From Desulfosporosinus sp. UBA5188 (GTDB taxonomy: Bacteria; Bacillota; Desulfitobacteriia; Desulfitobacteriales; Desulfitobacteriaceae): 14,408 nucleotides of DNA. The stretch lies in assembly GCA_002413075.1 (NCBI GenBank), contig DHWG01000107.1, forward strand, positions 1-14,408, in the 5' to 3' direction. A program made the translations under genes and the position numbers. Positions 1 through 6,250 of the stretch are shown here, in pieces (the first letter of the stretch is position 1; the number at the start of each line of letters is the position of its first letter). The notes below the pieces were generated by a model. It ran no database searches, was not told where the DNA came from, and worked only from the letters and a program-made list of their open reading frames with translations.

Positions 1-8
1 TTATCCAT
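1..8 (-). CDS. Possible start of a minus-strand gene running off the left edge
   Basis: Only the first codons would lie in the window: ATG (6-8), GAT (3-5) and two more bases. The call rests on context. On the minus strand a GGGAGG ribosome site (17-22) precedes the ATG by 8 bases, and an extended -10 (TGTTATAAT, 42-50) lies just upstream. Nothing can be said about the product. Confidence 0.4.
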
Positions 9-41
9 AGAATGTACCTCCCTTTATATAAAATAAATATA

Positions 42-50
42 ATTATAACA
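42..50 (-). promoter_or_regulatory. Extended -10 promoter element for the left-edge gene
   Basis: The minus strand reads TGTTATAAT, a full TGn plus TATAAT extended -10 element. No good -35 is seen at 16-18 bases upstream, which extended -10 promoters can tolerate. It lies about 34 bases upstream of the candidate ATG at 8. Confidence 0.4.
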
Positions 51-59
51 TAATTTGTA

Positions 60-302
60 AAATAGAGACTTGCATACCCCAAAGAAAAAGGGCTGGAAAC
101 TGTAAAGATAATACCCCCAGCAACCGCTTCACCCGTCGAAGCAACTGGTTTGGGCGATATTATAAATATTATTGCGTCCAAAGAGTTTAAAGCTGAGTAG
201 TGTAAACTCTTGCATGACCGTTTTAGCGGATACAAACGGGACATAATCTTTTCCATCAATTCCGCCATAAGCGTCATGAGATAATCTTTGCTGCGTTGCC
301 AT
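60..302 (-). pseudogene. Remnant of an OPT-family oligopeptide transporter gene
   Basis: An ATG at 302 follows a ribosome-site-like AAGGTGG at 8 bases. It opens a 57-codon frame that stops at TGA (129-131), starting MATQQRLSHDAYGGIDGKDY and continuing VPFVSAKTVMQEFTLLS. This resembles the start of OPT-family transporters (xDAYGGxxGxxYVPxVPxxxxMPEFTLLS). The next membrane segments are missing: the text jumps to LFGRNNI..YNIAQT, which resembles a later stretch of the family (RRNxILExNxxQTxASTGEAxAAGxIFTxPA). After a one-base insertion near 145 the matching continues in another frame as ASTGEAVAGGIIFTV, then fades near 60-80. Family proteins have roughly 600 or more residues, so at least one large internal deletion, one frameshift and loss of the 3' part are inferred. 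The family assignment is from memory of its N-terminal pattern. Confidence 0.6.
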
Positions 303-540
303 TTACGTTGCCACCTTTCATAAACACGTCATTACGCGAATCATTAATCTGTTATAAATATGTCCACTGACCGCGCACATATCACTTTCTTTCATTAGCA
401 AATTTCACTTGTTTCAAGTATATAATAGATATATACTTGAAACAATAGGATATTACAGAATATTTATAATCTTAGGATAGATGTCCTCCTGGGGAATACA
501 TTCATAACATACAAGGGTTTTTAGTGCAATGCCTTTAGCT
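303..540. other. Non-coding stretch between helicase stop and transporter remnant
   Basis: I see no plausible gene on either strand. The one clear structure is the palindrome at 409-445. The stretch is AT-rich and holds several TATAAT-like strings, but no convincing spaced promoter. No T-rich terminator hairpin is visible directly after the helicase stop codon. Confidence 0.5.
409..445. promoter_or_regulatory. Interrupted palindrome, likely operator
   Basis: Two perfect 16-base arms (TTGTTTCAAGTATATA at 409-424 and its complement at 430-445) flank a 5-base centre. The plus strand contains TATAAT across the left arm and centre. No run of T follows on either strand, so it does not look like an intrinsic terminator. 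Length and symmetry suit a dimeric repressor site of MarR or TetR type, or two overlapping sites. It lies about 107 bases upstream of the start of the ruined OPT transporter gene and may once have controlled it. The regulator is not in the window. Confidence 0.5.
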
Positions 541-2685
541 TTAATCTGTCAGTGGAATTATAACAAACTGATACATCTCCAAAAATTTGAGGGCACCTTT
601 AAGATCAACTTCGTTTCGAAAATGCATCTCTCGTTGTAGCTCGTCCATTATGTAGGGAGAATATTTTGTTACGAACCACTCATTTTCCTTTATGTACAGG
701 ACGAGATCCGCTTCCTCCCAAGCTCTACTACGGATTTTTTCGAGAAGGTCTGAAAAATTTACGTCATTAGGTAAAACAATGCGTTCTATTTGACTAGACC
801 GACGTTTAATATCTAACCCAGATACAGCTCGTAGCAGCCAAATTAACGTATTACAAATCACAGTTCCCACAAAGGGCTCAAAAATAAGGTGATCACGCAA
901 TTCCCAAGCGACGCGTTGACCAGAAGATATACCATACCTCTCATAGTTTCGACGTAGTCCCTCGAGACTTTGAGAAGCTGTAGCATCGAGATACTGAAAT
1001 TGCTCCTCTGAACACAAAACCTCAAACATCGTTTCTGCGATTTTACGATTAATCTTACCGGGATCACTGAGATACTTTGGCTTTTTACCATTCGACGCTG
1101 CTTGGACGTATATCTTATTTTTATGGGTATCTATAGTCTTAATGGTCCACCGCTTGCCAGCTAAGATAATATTTTCCCCAATTTCAAATCTGACCCCTTT
1201 ATCGAGCTGTCCAATCTTTCGAATGCCACTGTACACATCATAGTAGATGGCGACCATAAACACCGAGTAAAAATCTTTCCCTCTTAACAGTCTCTCTCCC
1301 TCTAACCCAACAATATACTCATTGAGCCCAGGAACGATCTCTAACATCTCAGTATGAACCATATGTCTGATTAAGTTGACGATATTATGCTTGGGGAGCT
1401 TATAAAAAGCGGCGTTTTCTTCGAGACAATGTAGCAGCTCACTCCAAGTTACACCATTAAACTCTTGACAGAGAGAGATAATTTGGTGAAAGAGAATATC
1501 ATAGGGCCCGGGATAACCTGTTGCAGGCTCAATCCAGCCTTCCAGCATGAGCTTCATAACGGCAATCGACTGGACTAAGCTATCCCCACTGGTCGTATAC
1601 ATTTGAAGGAACTGAGCATCCCCTTGCTTTCTCCCAGACCGACCCATGCGTTGCTTAAGGGACGAAACAGTAAACGTGGTGTCCATCTGACATACAAGAT
1701 CGATCGCGCCTATGTCGATACCGAGTTCAAGCGAGCTGGTACAAATAATACTTTGAGGAGTTTTTGAAGTCGCCAACTTTTTCTCTACGTACTCTCTTTC
1801 AGCTTTGTCGATGGAGGAGTGATGAGCAAAGTACCCCTCCTTGATCCCTTCCTTTTCTGCCAAACGGTTCAGCATCACAGTCGTTTCTTCAACCGTGCCT
1901 CGACTATTACAAAAGATGAGTGATTGATAGTTTCTCGTGACCTCACGAAGATCTTCAAACAGATCTATTGGTATTTTTCCATCCATTCCGGCTGGAAAGT
2001 GCAATAAAGAAACCTGAAGTTCTTTTCCCTCATCAGAAGCTTCGACCACTTGAACCTCTTCAGGTCTCTTATGATTGATCCAACGTTGTATTAAATCGAA
2101 ATTTTGGATCGTTGCTGATAGACCAAGGATCCGTGGACGAACCCGGGTATACGTTTCCATCCTCGATAATAGGGAACGAAGTTGTGTTCCTCGCTGAGAG
2201 TCTAGGAAAGTGTGAATTTCATCAATCACAATGAACTCTACTCCCTGAAAAAGGCTTTTTAGATGTTCGGTCTTGTTTATAAACAAGCTTTCAAGGGATT
2301 CAGGGGTAATCTGAAGAATACCAGAGGGTTTCTTCAGAAGTTTATTTTTTTGACTTTGACCGACATCTCCATGCCAACGATAAATTTCGATGTCACAGTT
2401 TTTGCATAACATTTCAATCCGTTCAAATTGATTGTTAATTAACGCTTTGAGCGGAGAGATATAGAGAACCTTTAACTCAGCTCGAGCACCTGCCTCTATC
2501 TTCGTAATAATAGGTAGAAACACAGCTTCGGTTTTCCCCGAAGCTGTGTTCGCTGAAACTATGATATCTGAGTCAGTTTGGATAATTAGCGGGATCGTTT
2601 GGTCCTGAACCTGAGTAAAACGCTCCCACTTCATCGCCCAAATCTGCTGTTGCATCTTTATTGATAAGAGCTTAAAAGTATCCAA
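541..2685 (-). CDS. Lhr/BrxHI-like DEAD/DEAH superfamily II helicase
   Basis: A predicted ATP-driven DNA or RNA helicase of 714 residues, third gene of the TerB-N/C - BrxD-like - helicase operon. Motifs appear in order (numbering from the TTG start): Walker A TASGKT (about 47-52), motif Ia SPLKAL, Ib TPESLE, DEIH box (155-158), SAT (190-192), motif IV SLIFCNSRGT, motif V TSSLELGIDIGAID and motif VI QRMGRSGR (345-352). The C-terminal half contains the ENIILAGKRWTI block typical of the winged-helix/beta-barrel part of Lhr-core proteins. Size and layout match BrxHI of type 2 BREX islands. I chose TTG at 2685 because GGAGGAG (2692-2698) lies 6 bases before it. The ATG at 2700 is in frame but has no ribosome site, and the longer GTG frame from 2778 starts inside a repeat. 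No frameshift is visible; the gene looks intact. Confidence 0.85.
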   Translation of the reverse strand: MDTFKLLSIKMQQQIWAMKWERFTQVQDQTIPLIIQTDSDIIVSANTASGKTEAVFLPIITKIEAGARAELKVLYISPLKALINNQFERIEMLCKNCDIEIYRWHGDVGQSQKNKLLKKPSGILQITPESLESLFINKTEHLKSLFQGVEFIVIDEIHTFLDSQRGTQLRSLLSRMETYTRVRPRILGLSATIQNFDLIQRWINHKRPEEVQVVEASDEGKELQVSLLHFPAGMDGKIPIDLFEDLREVTRNYQSLIFCNSRGTVEETTVMLNRLAEKEGIKEGYFAHHSSIDKAEREYVEKKLATSKTPQSIICTSSLELGIDIGAIDLVCQMDTTFTVSSLKQRMGRSGRKQGDAQFLQMYTTSGDSLVQSIAVMKLMLEGWIEPATGYPGPYDILFHQIISLCQEFNGVTWSELLHCLEENAAFYKLPKHNIVNLIRHMVHTEMLEIVPGLNEYIVGLEGERLLRGKDFYSVFMVAIYYDVYSGIRKIGQLDKGVRFEIGENIILAGKRWTIKTIDTHKNKIYVQAASNGKKPKYLSDPGKINRKIAETMFEVLCSEEQFQYLDATASQSLEGLRRNYERYGISSGQRVAWELRDHLIFEPFVGTVICNTLIWLLRAVSGLDIKRRSSQIERIVLPNDVNFSDLLEKIRSRAWEEADLVLYIKENEWFVTKYSPYIMDELQREMHFRNEVDLKGALKFLEMYQFVIIPLTD

Positions 2686-2691
2686 CGAATT

Positions 2692-2698
2692 CTCCTCC
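2692..2698 (-). promoter_or_regulatory. Ribosome binding site that decides the helicase start
   Basis: The minus strand reads ATGGAGGAGAATTCGTTG. GGAGGAG is a near-perfect Shine-Dalgarno sequence placed 6 bases before TTG at 2685, while the in-frame ATG at 2700 overlaps it and has only GC-rich repeat sequence upstream. Translation therefore most likely begins at TTG. Confidence 0.6.
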
Positions 2699-2708
2699 AT
2701 ATTCGCAT

Positions 2709-2796
2709 TAGGGGCACGATGCATGGTGCCCTTGTGGTGGAACAGATGACACAAAAGGATACGACAGGAAATGGGCACGATGCATCGTGCCCCTAC
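2709..2796. repeat. Composite REP-like palindromic element (two inverted hairpins)
   Basis: A perfect 20-base palindrome (GGGCACGATG/CATCGTGCCC, 2773-2792) followed by CCTAC faces a near-perfect partner (2712-2731) preceded by TAG. The two copies are 41 bases apart, and the spacer contains a small TTGTG/CACAA inverted repeat. GTAGGGGC ends and paired palindromes are typical of REP/BIME-type elements mobilised by REP-associated tyrosine (Y1) transposases. It fills the whole gap between ATPase and helicase. The ATPase stop codon (TAG, 2793-2795) lies in its edge. Its folded RNA could also modulate expression of the distal helicase gene. Confidence 0.7.
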
Positions 2797-4121
2797 GCCG
2801 AATGAAACCGTCCCGTTGCTGTACTTTTGGCATTCTGGCTGTCGGAATTATCCTGAACACCAAATATCTTCGTTCGGTCAAACTCCGGATTTTGCTGAAG
2901 AATATTGAGTCCTCCAATAAATGTCCGGATGATATCACTCGCCGTTAAATTCTCAACAGCTCCCGGCCTAGAATATTCCTGAATAATAAATGAGCGGATT
3001 TCTCCTCCTATAACGGTTGGCTCATAGTCATAATGAAACGCATGGATTGCCACAAGATTCTTGAGCAAGAGGAACAATTCTTCATGTTTAAGAGGCGTCA
3101 GTTTAATAACGGGTTGAGATAAATCTCGAAACTGACTACTTTCGAACTTGTTTAAGACGAGTCTTCTTTTGATGGCTTCATAACTATAAAGGCCTCTGCG
3201 CTCGTCTTCTAGAAACTCAGGCGTGCCACTAAAGATGATGTATAGGCCCGAGACATTTCCCTGAAGCGTATCGTTAAAGATCTTGAGTATGGTTTCATAG
3301 TTCTTATCCCGAGCTTGCGGATGAGTTATTTTATAGAGATTAATCGCCTCATCAAAATTGACGACTAAGCCAGAATACCCGATTTGGCGGACGAATTGAG
3401 CGATGACCTTAATGTAATCATAGTAATTAGAGTCATTAATAATATCTCTTACACCAAGGTCTCCTCTAGCTTCGGTTTTGGTTGAATATTCACCCCGTAG
3501 CCAACGAAGAGCACTCCGCTGTAAACTATTGTTGTCTTCAACAAACCCTTTAAAATATTGCATAAGAACTCGTACAAAATCAAAGCCACCCACCAACCGA
3601 TCCATTTTGGTGGCGGTTTCAGCAATCTCGTGTTCCACGTCTTTAATGAATTGCGGATTATCATACGCTACTGACCCATACCCTTTTTCTTGCATGGTTT
3701 TTGTCTGCACGTCACTGATCCATTGATCCAATATAATGGGTAAGGCATTCCCATCAGGAGACGTAGCGACACTAAGATTCTTCATCATTTCAGAATACGT
3801 AGCGACAGACTTACCCTCGGAGCCATAAAGTCGGCGATTGGTATCAAAATCCACTTTACCCACCACGAATTTCTCGCTGAAGGCGACTTGTTGGATTAAG
3901 GCTTGCAGAAATGTTTTGCCCGAACCAAAGGGTCCAATAATAAATTTAATTAAAGAAGCCCCATCTTTTACAGCCTCTAAATCCTTTAAAATTTGAGTCA
4001 CTTCTTCTTTACGTCCCACCATAATGTGTTCTAGACCCCTATTGGGAACAACGCCCCCATATAATGAGTTTAGAATTGCTGTTGAATCTTTCTTTCGAAG
4101 TTTTCCCGCCACTGATCTCAC
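2793..4121 (-). CDS. BrxD-like P-loop ATPase (DUF2791 / BrxC_BrxD family)
   Basis: A predicted AAA+/STAND-like ATPase of 442 residues. An N-terminal VGRKEE box (about 35-40) precedes Walker A GPFGSGKT (63-70). Walker B is LVVNFDEA (252-259), followed by a sensor-like IIFSGTPEFLEDERRGLYSYEAIKRRL pattern from about 295, and the C-terminal NILQQNP motif is characteristic of the family. Its length is close to that of BrxD of type 2 BREX islands. It probably acts with the adjacent helicase. The GTG start at 4121 overlaps the TerB-N/C stop as GTGA, the usual sign of translational coupling; a second GTG at 4112 lies 10 bases after AGGAAGG and is an alternative. The last roughly 20 residues look unstructured, and the stop codon is contributed by the REP-like element, so the original tail may have been longer or different. 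Confidence 0.85.
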   Translation of the reverse strand: MRSVAGKLRKKDSTAILNSLYGGVVPNRGLEHIMVGRKEEVTQILKDLEAVKDGASLIKFIIGPFGSGKTFLQALIQQVAFSEKFVVGKVDFDTNRRLYGSEGKSVATYSEMMKNLSVATSPDGNALPIILDQWISDVQTKTMQEKGYGSVAYDNPQFIKDVEHEIAETATKMDRLVGGFDFVRVLMQYFKGFVEDNNSLQRSALRWLRGEYSTKTEARGDLGVRDIINDSNYYDYIKVIAQFVRQIGYSGLVVNFDEAINLYKITHPQARDKNYETILKIFNDTLQGNVSGLYIIFSGTPEFLEDERRGLYSYEAIKRRLVLNKFESSQFRDLSQPVIKLTPLKHEELFLLLKNLVAIHAFHYDYEPTVIGGEIRSFIIQEYSRPGAVENLTASDIIRTFIGGLNILQQNPEFDRTKIFGVQDNSDSQNAKSTATGRFHSA

Positions 4122-5806
4122 GCCTTCCTGGCAAGGCTAAAAAGCACTTGCTCGAAATCTTCATTAAGCCTTAGAATATCTGCCTCTTGTTCAATGAGGT
4201 TGTCCCCCAAATATTCCAGCGCCTTACCGTTCACTGTACTGATAAATACACCCATCATAATACCATGAGACTTGAGCGTTTGCATCACCTCTTGAGTTGC
4301 TCTTGTCAGATGTTTGAATCCGCGAAGAAATTCGGTTTCTAGCTCATTTAACATGGCAAGGAAGCACTCAACATCCTCATCTAAGGACAGCGGTGAAGGA
4401 AGATTAAGCGTTTGCTTTTGCAACTGATCATGCTTAAAATTCTTCGGTATTTCGAGGTCATTCCTCTCTTCTGAGAGATCAGACTCTTCTTCATCATACC
4501 AAAGTGCGAAAATTTCTAATAACTCCTTGCTCTCTTTATCCAAGGTATTAATCCTCTCTAAATTAAACTCTATCAAAGGGCTTGTCGCAATGTGCGGTTC
4601 AGTGGGTTCAGGAGAATTTGGAACGGGACTACCTAATACTCTATCGCCTCTATCCTTTGTTTTCACGAAACGACCTTGAGCGATAAGTGCAGGTTCAGAT
4701 TTATCCAGGAACAACTGAACCAGTACATTTTTAAACCCCTCCGGTAAGCGGGCTTCATCCACGCTTAATTGGCGTTTTTCTCCGGCGATTAGTCTAGCAA
4801 CGTTTTCGGCTAAGCGGAATAATGCGGTAAGATCCTCTCTCATCTTGAGTGTTGGCCTGCGGTTAACTTCTAGTTTTCTCTGAACCTCGCGACCTATTAT
4901 AGCGTTGCGGAACATTTCACGTTCATACCCGGTTTTATCAATTTGAGGAATCCATTCGTCAATCAAATTTTTCCCCTGTGCTTGATATTGAGTTTCTAAA
5001 ATCGAGACAGATGCTTTAAAGACTTTGTATACAACATTTCTATTCTCTCTGAAAATCTTCGTTTTTCTATAGTTAATAAATCTTTTCCAAAAGGTAATGG
5101 AAACAGTCTGCAGTTTGTGCTCACATCTTTTTAGGTTCTCGTAATCAGAATTTTCATGGGTTTGTAATTTATCGACCCACTTCTTTTCAAGCTCAGAGTC
5201 CCCTAACTCATAACAAAAATCGCCGATCCATTGCGGCAAAAAATGAGCCAAAGCAGAGTGCTTATCATAAAAGTTCATATATACCCGATCAAGCATACTT
5301 AAGTTAAAAGCTGCCTGATCATTAAAGGTATAGTTCAGAAGTTCATAAACAAAGATAAAAATATAGCCAGGATTAGTATCTATGTAGTTACCACTCAAAA
5401 CTTCTTTTCGCCAGTAGAAATACCATTTCATTTGAGTCTCATCAAGGCTTTGAAAAGAAGGCCAGTAGGACTTAAAGGGAATTGAGTTTGCCTGTTTTTC
5501 CTGTCGCTTTGAATAGGCCACTGAATCAAGACAAAAGTTTGGATTTTCCCTTCGAAGTTCAACTGATTGCAAGGGCATCCTCTTCAAATCTCTCACAAAT
5601 TCTTTAACCTGGAACGGCGTTTTTACATGTCGGTAGTCTGGCAAAATAATGGTTTCGATATCATAAACTAACGCTTCGGAGGGTTGAAGGCTCTCCTTAT
5701 GAACGAGCTCAATGGCACGTTTGATATTATACTTATTAAATACCTTCAAAAGATTATTAATCATTTTAGTCATGCGCCCTTCTAGCTCCTGGAGTTCCGC
5801 CCACAT
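4118..5806 (-). CDS. TerB-N / TerB-C domain protein
   Basis: First gene of the operon, 562 residues. The middle part (about 105-330) carries the TerB-N pattern: YWPSFQSLDETQMKWYFYWR, then GNYIDTNPGYIFIFVYELLN, then an alpha-helical region with PQWIGDFCYELG. The last 90 residues fit TerB-C, with GVFISTVNGKALEYLGDNLIEQEADIL resembling the family's IN..A...GD.LIEEE core. The central metal-binding TerB domain itself is not evident, and the linker (about 400-470) is acidic and low in complexity. TerB-N/C proteins are known mainly from comparative genomics as probable scaffolds linking stress or DNA-processing enzymes; a biochemical role is not established. ATG at 5806 follows an in-frame stop directly and lies about 10 bases after the predicted transcript start. 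ATG codons at 5773 and 5764 are alternatives. Confidence 0.8.
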   Translation of the reverse strand: MWAELQELEGRMTKMINNLLKVFNKYNIKRAIELVHKESLQPSEALVYDIETIILPDYRHVKTPFQVKEFVRDLKRMPLQSVELRRENPNFCLDSVAYSKRQEKQANSIPFKSYWPSFQSLDETQMKWYFYWRKEVLSGNYIDTNPGYIFIFVYELLNYTFNDQAAFNLSMLDRVYMNFYDKHSALAHFLPQWIGDFCYELGDSELEKKWVDKLQTHENSDYENLKRCEHKLQTVSITFWKRFINYRKTKIFRENRNVVYKVFKASVSILETQYQAQGKNLIDEWIPQIDKTGYEREMFRNAIIGREVQRKLEVNRRPTLKMREDLTALFRLAENVARLIAGEKRQLSVDEARLPEGFKNVLVQLFLDKSEPALIAQGRFVKTKDRGDRVLGSPVPNSPEPTEPHIATSPLIEFNLERINTLDKESKELLEIFALWYDEEESDLSEERNDLEIPKNFKHDQLQKQTLNLPSPLSLDEDVECFLAMLNELETEFLRGFKHLTRATQEVMQTLKSHGIMMGVFISTVNGKALEYLGDNLIEQEADILRLNEDFEQVLFSLARKA

Positions 5807-5822
5807 TTAGCCCTATCCATTA

Positions 5823-5831
5823 ATTATAGCA
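5823..5831 (-). promoter_or_regulatory. Extended -10 promoter for the three-gene module
   Basis: The minus strand reads TGCTATAAT, a full extended -10. The predicted transcript start is near 5816, giving a leader of only about 10 bases before ATG 5806, or about 43-52 bases if the later ATG codons are used. No strong -35 is seen. The element lies directly after the long hairpin at 5844-5881. Confidence 0.5.
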
Positions 5832-5843
5832 CAAATGTCCACA

Positions 5844-5881
5844 AGAGCCTCTACTCCATTTGCAAATGGAATAGAGGCTCT
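5844..5881 (-). terminator. Long near-perfect hairpin after the TOPRIM gene
   Basis: Two 19-base arms (starting AGAGCCTCTA and ending TAGAGGCTCT on the plus strand) pair with a single mismatch and almost no loop. The hairpin begins 6 bases after the TOPRIM stop codon on the minus strand and just upstream of the module's promoter. The downstream bases are not T-rich, so an intrinsic terminator is plausible but not certain; it may equally insulate the module or bind a regulator. Confidence 0.45.
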
Positions 5882-5887
5882 ATGTAA

Positions 5888-6232
5888 TCAAACCTTGCCC
5901 TTGTCTTCCAGTCTCTTAACTGCAAAATGAGCGTTCTCAAGGATCTGTGCTAAAACGATCAAAGGGGTGGTCGCAACCTCACGGTACATCCGGTGGGTAT
6001 ATAAGTGACGAACGTTGGGAAACTGTTGTTTAAATAATCTCCGTGCCTTGTCACCCGCATAATCTGCATCCAAGAGAACGCATACTTCATCATCACTATG
6101 CTTGACGATCAACTGTTCCAACTTATCCAGCCCCAATGTTCCAAAGGTGCAGGAGATTTCCACAGGTTCATTCAAAAGCTGTAGCAAACGTTATTTATCA
6201 GTGATTCCTTCGACTATAATGACTCTGCCCAT
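5888..6232 (-). pseudogene. Small TOPRIM-domain protein, interrupted by a nonsense codon
   Basis: ATG at 6232 encodes MGRVIIVEGITDK, then TAA (6191-6193), then continues in the same frame as RLLQLLNEPVEISC through LLDADYAGDKARRLF to a TGA at 5888. Without the stop the protein would have 114 residues. VEGITDK carries the TOPRIM catalytic glutamate, and LLDADYAGDK carries the DxD-type metal site. The family commonly reads GITDKQRLL here, so a single CAA to TAA change explains the stop. A TTG at 6187 could restart translation of 99 residues, but that product would lack the glutamate motif and is unlikely to be active. The gene begins 18 bases after the M3 peptidase stop and was probably co-transcribed with it. 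A sequencing error at one base is the main alternative. Confidence 0.75.
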
Positions 6233-6250
6233 TATCTCACCAATACTTTC

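Noticed and set aside
90..200. Plus-strand frame reading ...ATGLGDIINIIASKEFKAE
   Set aside because: It looks protein-like, but it is the complement of the OPT remnant, which has better family similarity and a start with a ribosome site.
409..445. Intrinsic terminator of the helicase gene
   Set aside because: The arms are AT-rich, no T run follows on the minus strand, and the site is about 95 bases past the stop codon.
2701..2778. N-terminal extension of the helicase to GTG 2778
   Set aside because: The extra residues are encoded by the repeat, carry no helicase similarity and have no ribosome site at that start.
2709..2796. CRISPR repeats or an IS element
   Set aside because: There are only two palindromic units in paired orientation, no regular spacers, no transposase frame and no clear target duplication; a REP/BIME-type repeat fits better.
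3478..3726. Plus-strand open frame opposite the ATPase gene
   Set aside because: It lies wholly inside a well-supported gene on the other strand, lacks a ribosome site and has no recognisable motifs. The other overlapping frames, such as those opposite the M3 peptidase and P1 peptidase genes, were rejected for the same reason.
541..5820. A full BREX island
   Set aside because: Only BrxD-like and BrxHI-like genes are present. No PglX methylase, PglZ phosphatase, BrxC, BrxA or BrxB gene is found in the window, so calling it BREX would overstate the case.
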